Of a DNA stretch of 64,000 nt, positions 47,119 to 59,429 are shown in pieces. A program made the translations under genes and the position numbers. Location: contig NC_091281.1 in NCBI RefSeq assembly GCF_042100115.1, positions 1,860,001-1,924,000 on the forward strand, in the 5' to 3' direction. Source of the DNA: Alternaria dauci (Eukaryota > Ascomycota > Dothideomycetes > Pleosporales > Pleosporaceae). Every line of letters starts with the position of its first letter. Within the stretch, counting starts at the first letter, position 1. Under the pieces are notes generated by a model. It worked only from the letters and a program-made list of their open reading frames with translations. It was not told the DNA's origin and did not search any database.

Positions 47119-49965
47119 GTAGTAGACTTCTTACTAACTTAGCTAAAGGAAGAGTAAGTAAATAAAGATTTCTTAGTAGGTATTATAGCCTTACTAGTAC
47201 TAGTATAAGTAAGGAGAGGTAAAGTAAGAGTATTAAGGATATTAGAAGAAAAGATAAAAGAGAGTTAACTAATATAAGTAATACTATAATAAATAAGAAT
47301 ATTACTTAAAAAAAGTTTAAATTAGTAAAATATATAAAGAAGAAAAGAAGAGGCTATCTAAAAGATAATTAAGTACTTATAGTAGAAAGAATAGGTATCT
47401 AAGGTACTACTATAAATATAATTAATATAAATACTATTCTTATATAGCTTACTATTAATATATATAATAATATAGATACTATAGACTTTAGCGTAATAGT
47501 TAGAGTTATAGTAGCTATACGTATAACTAATATTATTAGGGTTATTAATACTACTAATTATAATAGTACCCTAATAGATACTTAGTATTAAAGCCTTAAT
47601 ATTAGAATTAATAATAGTACGCTTTATAGAGCTAGATAAGTAGAAGTATATACTAATAGTCTTAAACTTAGGAAGAAGATTAAGTAGCCTCTTAGAGTTA
47701 ACTTAAAAGTCTAAAAACTTATTATTAGAGTAAATTATAAATACTAAGAGTAAAGGCCTAAGGGTAAAACTAATATACTTAAGTCTCTAGAAGTAGAGCT
47801 AAAGGGATCTAATCTAATTATAAGAGATAACTTTATTAGTATTATTAATAACTATATAAGGAGGGATATTAGAAGGATATTTAGAAGGATAATAAATAGA
47901 ATTTAAAACTTATAGTACTCTATAACTTTATTATAACTAGAATTAGAAGAAGGATAAGTAAAGAGCTTAAGATTAATAGGACTCTTAGTACTAGGAACTA
48001 CTCTCTTTAAAGGAGAGATAGGTTTAGCTTTACTAGTATTAGGCTAGATAAGAGAAGGTATAGTCTAAGAGATATTTACTAAGTCTATAAGTATAAGAGT
48101 AGAATTATAAATATCTTTATTATTATCTTACTTAAAGAGCTAGGTAATAGTAGCCTAATTAGTAGTACTTACCTATTCTTACCTTAAGATAGCCCTAGTA
48201 ATAATTAAAGAAAGCTTTATATAGTAGTAGTAGGATAAGTAAAGGGAGGGGGAATTTAAGATATTATAGTCTATTACTAAAGTATTTTTAGGTAGTATAA
48301 GTAAACCCCTAGATATTATAAAGATAGGATCCTAAATATTCTAGTTAAAGACTAGGCTATTAGAGTCCTACTCTCCCTAAGATTAGTTATTAAGATCTTA
48401 AATAAGTAAAGCTAAGTAATATAGTAGAGAATTAGAAATAGAATTAAACTTACTATTAGAGCCTAATACTAAAGCCCTCTTAGTTATAATAGTATCCTTA
48501 GTAATAGCTAGTAGAGGTATATAAGTAAGTAAGGTAAAGGAATTAGGTAGTGTAAATATAGTAGTAAATTACTCTTTAGGCTACTTATTACTATACTAAA
48601 TATAAAAATACTCTAGCTTCCTAAAAAAGTTAATAGTAAGAAAAGATATTATAATAAAAGTATTATAAAGTTAAGAGAAATAGTAAGAAGGTAATAAAGC
48701 TAAGGTAGAGTAAGTAGAAATAGTATAATTATTATTTAGTATTTAGTTACTAGGTACTAAAAGGCCTTTAGTAATAAATAGAGCTAGAGTAATATTAGGG
48801 TTTATAGAAAAAGTAAGTCCTATAGCTAGTACTAAAGGATATTTAGAATATACTTAGGATATAAAGAGTAATCTATATAGTACTATTAAAGGAAGTAAAG
48901 GTATTCTAGATAGTATAAAGGCTAGCTAAGTAGTATAGGAAGAGAATTAAATAAAAAGAATAGTAGATAGCTATAAGAACTTAGTTAAATATAAAGTAAC
49001 TTCTAATAAATCCTAAAGGACTATTAGAAGAAGAAGTAGTTTATCCTAAAAACTATAAAGTAAGAGGAAGGGAATAAGGATAGTATAGTAGAGAAGAATT
49101 AAAATTATAATAGGAATTAAGAGATATAATATAAGGAGGTATAGGATAGATAGTTAGTAAATTATATTAGGAGGGAGGATCTTAGTATCTAGTTTAGGAT
49201 TTATAAGTCTAGTTATTAGGGTTATATATAGGTTTTATTATATAGTAGTAAGTTTAAGAGTTATTTTATTTAAGAAGAGGAGGCTTTCTTCTTAAGTAAA
49301 GGAGGGATATAGTAGAGAAATTAAAGGAAGTATAAGTAGTTAAAGAACTATTAGGCTTAGGGGTAGTATAAGAAAAAAAAGCCTTATAGAAACTAGCTAA
49401 ATAGTATTTAGCTATAAATAAGAACTATAATATATACTCTTTTTAATATTTCTATACTTACTTACTATATTAAGTACCTATTCTTAATAGAGAATTAGTA
49501 ATAAAATACTCTATTATAATATTTTAGTAATCTACTAAGTTTATATATTTATATATTACCTAAGATTCTATAGCTTAGTAATATTAGGGTTTTCTCCCTT
49601 ATTATTAGATACCTTAAGTATCTTATTATTCTCTAAGGTAAGGTATACTAGTATTAAGGGTCCTTAGCCCTAAGCTATATTACCTTAAGTACTTCCCTAA
49701 TAAGCTATTACTAAATCTTAATTAGGCTATCCTATTAGTTAAATATCTACTAATATCCTAAGTATAAGGGAGTATTACTACCTAGAGGATATTAGGCCTA
49801 ACTAGGCCTAGCTCCTCTCTTAGCTCTCTCTCCTCTTACTATATCTTCTTCCCTTCCCTCTTCCTCTCTTCTAGAGGTTATGTACTATTCTCTATTCTAA
49901 ATATAAGCTACCTTTATAACTAGCTCGCCTTTCTGTACGTAACGTCTACCTTATAGTAAGGTAGT
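47119..49965 (+). other. RIP-degraded segment with purine-rich plus strand
   Basis: Between the gypsy element and the left inverted arm. The plus strand is markedly purine-rich and reads as Lys/Arg/Glu-rich peptide with many stops, the opposite polarity to the segment left of the gypsy element (33530-34960). It may be the remains of another element's gag-like frame, but no domain is identifiable. Confidence 0.4.
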
Positions 49966-50235
49966 TATAGTATTATATAGGGTTAGGATATACTTCTCTA
50001 AGCTTTATTTATACTAAGGTAAAATAGACTTAAGTAGTAGTCTATGAGTTAATATAAGGATTAATTAAGTAGAAAAGAGATTTTTTTTTTAACGAAAAGG
50101 TAAAGAATACTAGTTCTATAAATAATAGAACAACTAGTTAATAATCTATATAAGAGATAGACTATTTAAGTTAACTATAATAAGTATAATAATAAGATCT
50201 AATATATTCTTATACTTATTACTATAAGTCTTATC
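49966..50235 (+). repeat. Left inverted arm (heavily mutated copy)
   Basis: Contains GGGTTAGGATATACTTCTCT, AACTAGTTAATAATCTATAT and ACTATTTAAGTTAACTATAA. It matches the reverse complement of 54372-54641, but where the right arm has C or G (for example GTGTTACACGGGG) this copy has T or A (GTATTATATAGGG). Confidence 0.8.
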
Positions 50236-53200
50236 TTCTTTATCTTCTCTTTTAAGAGGGAGGCTTAAGAGGGCTATAGTCTCTTAATCCTTACTAGCCT
50301 CCTAGAGTATAAGTCTTAGTAAGATACTATTCCTTTTATATAATTTAGGCCCTACCTTAGATTTACTTTTATTTATTATATTTACCTAATAGTCTTCTTT
50401 TATATAACTTATATAAAAAGGAAGTAACTCCTTATTACCTTATAATATCTTCCTTACTCTACCTTACTACTATAGATCTAGACTTTAGGTAAGGTTATAA
50501 GGTTTACTTAAGTTACTTATCTTTATTTACTTAGATATACTAGAGGTAAGGCGTTTAATAAGAATAGTAAGTTTATCTACTTAATATAAGGCGTATAATA
50601 TAGGATATAGAATTAATATAGTATATAAGTAATATTAGTAAAGCTTTATAGAACCTAATAATAAGCTATACTAGTATATTAATATTCTTAAAGTATTACC
50701 TCTTATAATATATTATAGTTAATATATAAGCTACTATATAAGGAATTTAGCTATAGGTAGCCCTTATATAAGTAGTTTATACTATAAGCTACTTAATTAA
50801 TTATTATTAGCTATAATAACTTATAGAGAAATAGTCTATATCTATAGATAATAATCCTTTTATTTATTCCTTACTTAACTAGTAAGAGGAACTTAAATAT
50901 ACCTTTCCTAATATAATAAAATACTTTAAGTATAAAGTACTTACCTTTAAGATTATCTAAGAAAGGTAGTATTAATAGTATACCCTTCTTAAGGATATTA
51001 AAGAATACTAGGAGTTTAAATAGCTTATATATAATATTAAGTAGTAGCTTACTAGCTTAGAAACTAAAGATAATCTAGAGCTTATTTATAATATTATACT
51101 CTTAGCTTAAGGGGAGCTAGCTAACTTAGTCCTATTAAACCTAAGGACTACTATAGAAGAGGAGATAAATAAGCGTAATAGGGCTATTTATATAGTTACC
51201 CTATACTATAATATTAAAGAGGGGGGAATAAACCTTATCTAAATAGGAAGGTAGAGTAGGAATACTAGCCTACCTATTAAGACCTAACTAAAATATAGTA
51301 AAGAAGTATTAGAGTTAGCTAAGGTCTTAGTATTTAAGGAGATAAAGTTAAGAGTATATTTCCTTTACTTAAGTAATAAAAGATTACTACTAGTATAGTA
51401 TATATATCCCTCTAGTACCTTAGGTAATCTTAGTAAGTATTTTAGACGTAAGTACTTAAGATATATTAAGAGTAAGAAGAGTCTTAGTTATAATCTTTAT
51501 AAGGTGCCCCTATTAGATAAGATATACTTATAATAATATACTTAAGAGATTTATAGAACTATACCCCCTAAGTATTCTTATAATTACTACTAGTACCTAG
51601 AATATTATATGAGGATATAAAGATTATTTTAAATTTTTAAAGGTACCCTCTTTATATACTAATACCTAAGTACTATAGAGAGGGGATAAATATTACCTTT
51701 ATTTATTTAGTAATTATCTAGAAGTAGTTTTTCTAGTATATCTAGCTATAAAGGATATTTATATATCCTCTCCTTATTCTTTTATTTATATTATTACGCT
51801 AAATATTATACTTACTATATATTAGCTTTAATAATACCTTATACTACCCTAAGTAATAGTAAATACATAGTACTTATAACTAAATATTTAAATAATAAAT
51901 ATACTAGTAAAAGATATAAGTATAATACTATTAAAATATACTATAATAAATTATAGTAAAGGTATATTTCCTAAATACTTATTTTTACTATATATAGCTA
52001 TATATAGTTTAATAATAAATAGGTTAAAACTAAAGCCCTAAACTTTAAGTAGTTCTAGATAGTTATAGTAATATTAGGGAGAAGAGGAGTTTGAGTAAAA
52101 AAGGAGTTTTTTAGTTAATAACTATAGTTTATAGCTTACCTCTAGGTTTATAACTATAGTACTTAAGGCTATAGAAATATTTAAGTAACTACTAGCTCTT
52201 TAAATTTCTATTTCTTAACTTCTACTTTAATACTCTATCCTAAAGCTTATTACTAAAGAGAAATACCTTCTTTAATACTATACACCTTATAATATATAAT
52301 TATATTATAGGTGTTAAGTAGCTATTCCTAAAGTTATAAATAGTACTTAATATTAATACTAATATAAACGTAAAGTACTAGTATACTAAGGATTAAATTA
52401 GCTTAAACTATAATAATCTTAAGCTTTATAGTATCTTAAGCCCCTTCTTAGATATTTACCTCTCCTCTCTTAACTTATTAGATAATACTACTAAGGACTA
52501 ATATAAAATTCTCTTTTATATAGATAGCCTATTTACTATAACTCTTATTTACCTAAGTAGTATTACTTTACTAGCTAGTACTAAGATAAATATAGAAGTA
52601 AGGTTATCTATTACTATAGAGTAGAATATTTATATTAAGAAGCTAAGTAATATAATAGTAGTTAAGGGTATACTTATAATAGTATAAGTAGTATATATTA
52701 AAATAGTTATAAGTAAGGACTATAATAGATAGCTATAGTAGGTCCTTAGCTAGCTTATCCCTATCTTATAATTATATTAAGTAGGTATAGCTAATAATTA
52801 TATACGTAAGGTAAGTATTAATAAGGTAGTAGATAATTAATTTAATAATAATAATAATAATAATATAGGAGGTTTAGGATATAGCATAATAGGACTTAGG
52901 TGCGTAGTAGCTATAGAGGAGTTTAGGTAATAGTAATATATAGGCTTTATAGCTACTTAAAGGGAATTATAATTATAATTATAATTATAACTATAACTTT
53001 AATTATAATAGTAGTAGTACTTATACTCTTAAAATATAATTACTATAATAAAATAGAGCTTAATCTCTAGGTAGTATTAGTAGTAATTATAATAGTAGGG
53101 ATATTAAGGTAGTATAGCTAGGTATAATATAGGTAGAGTAGATAGAGAGGTATTATAAGTAAAAAGAGACTTTTAAATATACTAAGATAGTTTAGGCTTA

Positions 53201-54371
53201 GTTTTAAAATTTCTTAGTAATATAATATAAGATAATACTATAGGCCCTATCCCTAAGGCCTAGGGGAGCTTATAACTATATATAATATTTCCTAAGTCTT
53301 TAAGTTTTTATTTATATTATAAACTACTTATATCTTTATAATATAATATAAGAGAAACTAATCTTAGTTTATTATAAAGTAAGCTATTTTTAATTATATT
53401 ACTATAGTAGGTCTTATAGTAGCTATTTACTATTATAACTAATATTTAGTAAGATAGTAAATTTACTAAAGTTAATCTACTACTAACTACTACTCTAAGA
53501 CTATTAAAATACTAGCCCTAATAAAATAAATATAATTAATCTAATAGTAAAAGAACTTTAAATATTACTTTATATCTAGTAGAATATAAAAGAATATATT
53601 AAGCCTTAATAATAGGTTTAACGTAGCTATATAGTATAAGGCTATATTCTAGAGGCTAATAATAGACTATAAGATAATATATCTATTACTAGTAGTATAA
53701 TACGAACCTTAGTTTTACTTAATACTAATTTACTTTAATTTACTTTCCTCTATAGTTCTTAAGGGTCTAGAAAATTATATACTCTATTATATATACTTAA
53801 AAACTATCTTTTAACTAATAAATAATCTTTCCTTAAGTAGGATTAAATCCTTACCTACTTACTAGACTAGTATTTTACTATAAATAGTACTAGGGTAGTA
53901 GAGTTTATAAGGCTACCTATCTTTATACTAATATTCTAATAACTATCCTTATATAGTACTTTATAAAACTACCTTTACTCTTTATATATATAATATTTTT
54001 ATATAACCCCTACTAGCCTAAGATATCCCTTATTAGTCTAAGCTAATTATAGAGTACTTAGACCTACTAGCTTTATATAGGCTAGCTTATAGTTATAAGG
54101 TATTCTTATATATAAAATAGGTCTTTTATAATACTAATATACTATATATTATAAGGTAATAAAAGGATTCTCTCCTTAACGTAGGATAACGAGGTTAAAG
54201 ACTAACTACGTCCTTATTAGAAGACTATAAGTATAGCGGGGCTTTGCTTACGTAACTTAGCCTCCCGCTAAGTACTAACCTCCTGCTAAGGATAGGAGGC
54301 TAGAGGGTTAAGGGAAGCTACGTCCTCCTAAACCTCCCCCTAAGATATAGCTCTTAAGGGAAGCTAGGGAG

Positions 54372-54641
54372 GATAGGACCTATAGTAATAGGTATAAGAA
54401 TGTATTAGATCTTATTATTACACTTATTATAGTTAACTTAAATAGTTTATCTCTTATATAGATTATTAACTAGTTATTCTATTATTTATAGAATTAGATT
54501 ATCTTTACCTTTAGTTACCTACGATAACTCTTTTCTACACGAATTGCTAGATAACCCTTACGGCTTCTAGCCCTTCTAACTATCTCGCCTTAGTACGGAC
54601 TGAGTTTAGAGAAGTATCGCCTAACCCCGTGTAACACTATA
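54372..54641 (-). repeat. Right inverted arm (less mutated copy)
   Basis: Reverse complement starts TATAGTGTTACACGGGGTTA and keeps GC-rich words such as CAGTCCGTACTAAGGCGAG and GAAGCCGTAAGGG that are lost in the left arm. It begins TGTTACAC, a plausible LTR or transposon end. The adjoining 54180-54370 is also relatively GC-rich. Confidence 0.8.
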
Positions 54642-55857
54642 CCTTATCTATAATATAGGATATACTATATTAAAAGCTACTATTTATACTTTTTAGCTAC
54701 CCTTAGTATATAGTATATATTTAAGGGTATACTCTAAATTAGTATCTACTTACTCTACTTCCTACTATTCTAGGGTAATTAAAGATAATTTAAGATTAGG
54801 GTAACTAGCTTTTAGTACTTACTAATACTACTATATATACTACCTTATTAAGATAATAGCCTTTACACTCTAACCTTATAATTTCTACGTAAAGGCTAGG
54901 TTAGCTATACTAGTTAGCGTGTTAGGATAGTCTACTCCTAGCTTTATCTTACTTATCTCTATTACCTATATAAATAGCTTCTTAGCCTTATCCTATTAGC
55001 CTCTAAGCTTATATACTAACCTAGCTATAGCTATACTCTATAGCGTATCCTTATACTCTTACCCTAGTACCTTCTTCTGCGCTTTTATTACGTTTATAGT
55101 GGGTATCTTAGTATTAGTAATATTTCCTATTATCTCTGTATACTGTGCTAGACGGTAGAGCACTGTCGCCTACTCTACTATTGCGCTAAAAGATTTTCTT
55201 TATGTACTTCTCAATACTGCCTTAACAATTATATCGGCCGCATAAAAATAATTAATGTAGTAGTTACGTAGGTTAGCGTTTATGCTTGTTAAAAGCCTAG
55301 AAGCCTTGACATTGCACTAGATTTGTTTAGAACACAGCAGACTCTCCCTATTATATCCTGGTCTTCTTTCTAGGGGCCTTTAATATTAAGTTTTAGCTAA
55401 AGAGCCGCGATAAGACTACGAGCCTTATTCTACTCATTATAGTTCCTATCCAAGCTAGCAAACTCAAAATCAGTCACTTGCTCAACCTTTGATTATTGAT
55501 AGAGGAGCACGACATACCTTACTTTAGACGTATTGCTAGCTAAATGCGAAGCACGGAGCAGGATTGCGGTAACGACAACATCGTACGGTTTATGCCCGGT
55601 TTTGCACCAACTTATCTTACTAGTAGGAGTGCGTTGAAGGTAAAAGGTTATGGTTGCGAAGTGCTGCGTTTGTAAGAGCCTGCGCTACTGCGCCTTCCCA
55701 GAAGTCTTGCTTGTTCTGACTCGAGGTGTCGAAATGCTAATCTACGTTTTGATGAAGAGCCACGGTCCGAGGTAAGACAAAACATAAGCACTCGCAATAC
55801 GTTGATTGTAGACCATGTTATACAACGTACTTTGTATTGCAGAGTCACAATTTATAT
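54642..55857. other. Transition from A+T-rich island to normal DNA
   Basis: G+C rises stepwise over about 600 bp, unlike the abrupt left border. No gene is supported; the frame at 55648-55848 has no features. Confidence 0.5.
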
Positions 55858-56484
55858 TCAGGCCTTTTGACGAAGATCCAGAGCCTGTTCCGCAAGTGCT
55901 AGGCCTTTTTCGTCCAGATCTCTGAGCTTTGAAGCTAGATCTTCTTTGCTACTAGCTTTACGTAACATCTGAAGGGTATCCAGCGTTCCTTCGCAGCCCA
56001 GCTTCTGTATTTCTAGTATCAGCTTCCACTTCAGTGGCTTCTCGCTCTGCTTTTCTCGATGATAATCAAAAACCTGCAGCGATTCGATGATTTGGATCGA
56101 GGCCTGAGTGAGCGAAGGAAGAAGGCTCTCCCATAAGGCAGGGCTGCTAAAGGTTAACACAAGTTAGACTAAAAGGCTATGCGAAACTGACTCATCGGTT
56201 AAGCTGATTGACAGTTGCGCTGCATCCCAAGCTGTGAGCAACGACGACTCGCTCCAATCACTCAGCGCTTCTCCTCTCTGCAGTGCCAATATAGAAGCAT
56301 CGCATAGGTACTCCAAGAAAATTTGGGGGTATCGGACGCCTTCATATTTGGCCGCCTTTTTGGAGAGCTCGAAAAACCGAGCGATACCGGGGGAAAGTAT
56401 GGAATGAATCTGAATAGGACAGTCTTTCCAAAGCTGAAGCAGCTTTTGCAGCTTTTCGGAGTTATATCGAAGCCTCTCGTCCAT
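55858..56484 (-). CDS. Unknown all-helical protein, 193 residues
   Basis: Two exons, 56484-56192 and 56146-55858, with a 45 nt GTCAGT-TTAG intron; the join ISLTD/DSPALWESLLPSL removes the in-frame stop of exon 1. The protein starts MDERLRYNSEKLQKLLQLW and is predicted to be a bundle of amphipathic helices (SPGIARFFELSKKAAKYEG, EYLCDASILALQRGEAL, SKEDLASKLRDLDEKGLALA). No signal peptide, membrane segment or known domain. It is the first gene after the transposon island and is divergent from the unknown gene at 56819, with 334 bp between the starts. The function is not recognised. Confidence 0.6.
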
Positions 56485-56818
56485 GATAGGGATTTGAGGA
56501 TAGGATCTGAATCACAAATCTCGGATGTATATTATTCGAATAAGGGGAGAGTGACAGTTTTGCAGCATTTATCCTGGCCTCATGCTTGCTTCACTTCCTT
56601 CTAGTCGGGTCCAGATCGCTTCTCATGGGAAGCGGGGTTTTACCCGGCCAATCAAGTCATGCCAAGAGCTGGAGAATCGGCAATAGCTGCAAATCTCCAG
56701 CGGAGAATCCACCTTTTGACACATACTCCAGCAATGCCCTTGCGTATGCCCTGATTCTCCTCCTGAAATTCGGTTTGCTCGAAATAATCTTCTCTCATCA
56801 TCGACACTGCTCCTGAAC

Positions 56819-57615
56819 ATGGAACACCGCACTTCTGCGAGGCTCCAAGTCATCCTTAACGAACACACCGCAATTGACGTTGCAGAGGCATTTCAGCAAC
56901 ATCCCCATTTGGTACTCGAGGCTCTCATAGATGCCTTCGCGTTTTCTACATTAGGTCCGAATTCTCTCACTATTATCCAGCTATCCAGTAGTTTCGGTTG
57001 TGCAATTCGAAGAAGCCGCCAACGAACGCCTTACCGACTTCAAGCACTCCATAAAGAGTGCCCCAACCAAACTCTTCAAGCGGACAGCATCGAAAATCAA
57101 TTCTACCAAATTGGCGGACTTCGTGCCCTTGCCGCTCTCTTCGGTACTGCATCCGACGATAAAGAAACCAAAAGACTGCTCGATAATCTGAACAAGGACG
57201 AGGTCCACCACTTCGTGAAGACGATTGGTAATATCGAGCCTCATAAAGACCTCCTTTATATTATCGAGACCCTCAAAAGAGGGAAAAGCAACAAGCCTGC
57301 GGCGAAGAGGAAGACAAAGAAGCTGACTATTCCTGGACGCCGTCATCGAAACGCACGCCTACGTACCGTTGCACATTCGGACATGAGTCAAGGTAAGCTC
57401 GACGAAAAATTCTATTAAGTCGATCGAACCAGGTTAATCTGTACATAGGCGAGGAAGCGCTGCCCGCTTGGGAGGATCCTCCAACGCATCATCCACCCTT
57501 GCTCGATTATCCGCTCGATGAAATCAATAATTGGCCGTCGATGTCGGATGTCGTGGATTGGCCTCCTGAATCCCTGTTCATGGAAGCCATGCAACAAAGC
57601 TCACACCCTCACTGA
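56819..57615 (+). CDS. Unknown protein with basic segment and acidic aromatic C-terminus, 246 residues
   Basis: Exons 56819-57392 and 57449-57615 with a 56 nt GTAAGC-TAG intron; 246 residues. The N-terminus MEHRTSARLQVILNEHTA is helical. A Lys/Arg run, KRGKSNKPAAKRKTKKL with GRRHRNARLR (about 157-185), looks like a nuclear localisation signal. Exon 2 encodes an acidic, Trp/Pro/Leu-rich tail (WEDPPTHHPPLLDYPLDEI, DVVDWPPESLFMEAM), which resembles a transcriptional activation region. At about 56990-57150 the codon usage is better in another frame (ANERLTDFKHSIKS), so the central part may be mis-framed or contain an unrecognised intron. No known domain. Paired with the gene at 55858. Confidence 0.5.
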
Positions 57616-57820
57616 TGAATGCAGGCTGCCCGGCGGCGCAAAAGATGGCAGAACCTAAAGAGATGGGAGTACGAGAGTCGGAGCGTTGGTCCCTTGCTAT
57701 AAACACGCTTGTAGAGGTGATCCGCATCGGCACGATTAATTGATCAGATGAACCCCCAATATAGGACCCAGGTGGCCCGGTTGCTCGGTATATGACCCAG
57801 CGAGACGAAAACTATGAAGT

Positions 57821-58313
57821 TTAGATCAGCTTCTCATGAAGCCAGAGAAGGCTTACTTCGGGGAATTGTGCGTTCACAGTATTTTCTCTCAACTTTCGCA
57901 AAGCTGTCTCCTGGCCCTTCGCTTTACAAGTCTCTAGCCCGAAAGCTTTCGATGCGCTGTACTCTGACTCATGAGTTGCTTCCCACTTCTCCAGGTCGGG
58001 GTCTATGGCGACGCAGATTCGCTCTAGGTGGGTAGGCATTGGTTGGCGGAATGGCGGAGGAGTATGATGGCGGAGGAGTATGATGGCGGAGGAGTATGAT
58101 GGCGGAGGAGTATGTAGGCGGACTGTAGTCTCCTGCGTAAACCACATTAATGACGAAACACAGTACAATTACAATAACCAAGCATTGATTCTTACCCTGC
58201 AGGACCATGTCCTTACACTTTCGACGGAGTCGCGATCTTGTTCGAAATGAAGGTTCACTTCTTGGCAGCAGCTCATGGTGGGGTTTCCATCTTACATAAG
58301 CAAAAGCGATCAT
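57821..58313 (-). pseudogene. Unknown gene interrupted by a 16 bp tandem repeat (frame-shifted)
   Basis: The minus strand opens at 58313 with MIAFAYVRWKPHHELLP and has a possible 63 nt intron (GTAAGA-GCAG, multiple of three) at about 58135-58197. It then enters a tandem repeat of four 16 bp units (58051-58114). With four units the frame ends about 40 codons later in PGEVGSNS. A second frame, with better codon use, continues on the far side as PMPTHLERICVAIDPDLEKW and KAKGQETALRKLRENTV and stops at 57821. Three units would connect the two parts. No domain recognised. Confidence 0.45.
58051..58114. repeat. 16 bp tandem repeat, four perfect units
   Basis: Unit ATGGCGGAGGAGTATG repeated four times without change, followed by TAGGCGG. 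Since 16 is not a multiple of three, each change in copy number shifts the reading frame of any transcript crossing it. Confidence 0.95.
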
Positions 58314-58690
58314 CGAATTTCTGCTGCATCGACCTTACTCTCAACTCATTCTTTTGAGCACTTATTGCCTCAAACTTCCTTCTTGGAGGGTCTTCTCAAT
58401 AGGATGTTCTTTTCATCCAGGCTGCGTCCCAGCATTTGTGTCATGCTCGCCGACAGCTTGCCCTGAATGTGCAGACATTTACACGTTTGAGCTCTTGACT
58501 CGCCCAACGTTCTACGTCCCTTCGGTAGGGGCTTGTTCACATGGCCCACGAAGCGCGCCTCCGACTCACGCTGCCTGACACCGAACAGGCACCACCCAAT
58601 GCCGCTCCCAGATCCGCACCCCTACGGCACACGATGAACCCCGCGCCGCCGTCGATACTTCGCTAGCATATCTGGTACACTTGAGCACAA

Positions 58691-59170
58691 CAGTGTGGAA
58701 AAATTGTCGCGCTAGACGAAGCGCACAACTACATGACGGAAGGTAGTGGAGCGGCTAAAGCCTTCACCGAGAAGCTGTTGCGGACAGTGCGCGAGCAGCG
58801 ACATCAAGCCGTCAGGGTTGTTATTGCAACCCAGGAACCTAGCATCAACACGCAGCTGTTAGATCTATGCAGCATCAGGATAGTACACAGATGTACAAGT
58901 CCTGCATGGTTCAACGTGCTCAAGCGACATGTTGCGGCTCTTTACCTAAACTTGCCGACGGCCTCCCAGGCTAGCGCAAGTGGCGATGAGAAGGCAGAAG
59001 TTCCTAAGGATGATAGAGAATTGTTCCATGAGATTGTTCGTGGAGAAAGTCTGCTATTCTGCCCATCAGCTGTAGTTAAGATTAATGGAGAAGAAATAGA
59101 AAGGATAGAGGGGAGGTATGTAAGATTCAAGACGAGACAAAGGGTCACAGCGGATGGGGGGGAAGAGTAA
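58691..59170 (+). pseudogene. P-loop NTPase C-terminal fragment (fungal ATPase-like)
   Basis: The frame reads QCGKIVALDEAHNYM, a Walker B motif (VALDEAH), then AAKAFTEKLLRTVREQRHQA, VRVVIATQEPSINTQLLDLC, IRIVHRCTSPAWFNVLKRH and a C-terminal VRFKTRQRVTADGG. This is the C-terminal half of a family of large fungal P-loop proteins related to FtsK/HerA-type ATPases. An in-frame TGA lies at 58682, three codons before the fragment, and I cannot find Walker A or the rest upstream. An acceptor-like CAG at 58691-58693 means an upstream exon is formally possible, but the preceding 400 bp do not resemble the family. I regard it as a truncated copy. Confidence 0.7.
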
Positions 59171-59429
59171 GCTTGCTGCTGAAGGAACCCCAGGAACAGG
59201 CCTGATGGACGCCACTGTGGAGAGCGGCCTGGAGATGTTACAAGGCGGAGATTTAGTTCTTAGCGGAACAGGACGGGGACAAGGCCATGGTATTAGGAGG
59301 CGAAGATTGCATCGGGGTGGGCTCTGAGATAGATGCCAGCCAGACGGCGCTGTCGAGAGTTAAAGGAAGGGCATGAGGCAAGTCAGAACAGTTCGGCAGA
59401 CAGTTTGGCTCGGGCTTGGCTCGAGTTTG

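Larger units (their letters stand above)
49966..54641. mobile_element. Element with ~270 bp inverted arms and fossil Gln-rich ORF, RIP-degraded
   Basis: The arms are 49966-50235 and 54372-54641. Between them the plus strand carries a fossil frame: at about 52442-53200 it reads without interruption except TAA/TAG, for example FLDIYLSSLNLLDNTTKD and RKVSINKVVDN, then a poly-Asn run (52844-52864) and a stretch of alternating former Gln and Leu codons around 52960-53020. At about 51057-51560 another open stretch reads LETKDNLELIYNIILLA and TTIEEEINKRNRAIYIV. No transposase, RT or helicase motif is recognised. Either a DNA transposon with long inverted ends or two LTR-like copies facing each other would explain the arms. 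Confidence 0.55.
33530..55200. other. 21.7 kb A+T-rich, RIP-like transposon island
   Basis: Composition changes abruptly at about 33530 and returns gradually between 54640 and 55250. Inside, C and G are scarce, TpA is in great excess and no open frame of 60 codons exists over 22 kb. Former coding regions can be read only by treating TAA/TAG as former Gln (CAA/CAG) or Trp codons, the signature of C-to-T changes on both strands. This is what repeat-induced point mutation leaves behind. It contains the gypsy element at 34962-47118 and the inverted-arm structure at 49966-54641. Confidence 0.9.

Noticed and set aside
49966..54641. Complete Ty1/copia element
   Set aside because: The arms start like a copia LTR (TGTTACAC) but are inverted, not direct, and no copia integrase or RT motif could be read between them.
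55140..55200. tRNA-like sequence (GGTAGAGCAC near 55153)
   Set aside because: Resembles a D-arm, but no acceptor stem, anticodon loop or T-arm (GGTTCRAxyCC) follows at the right spacing.
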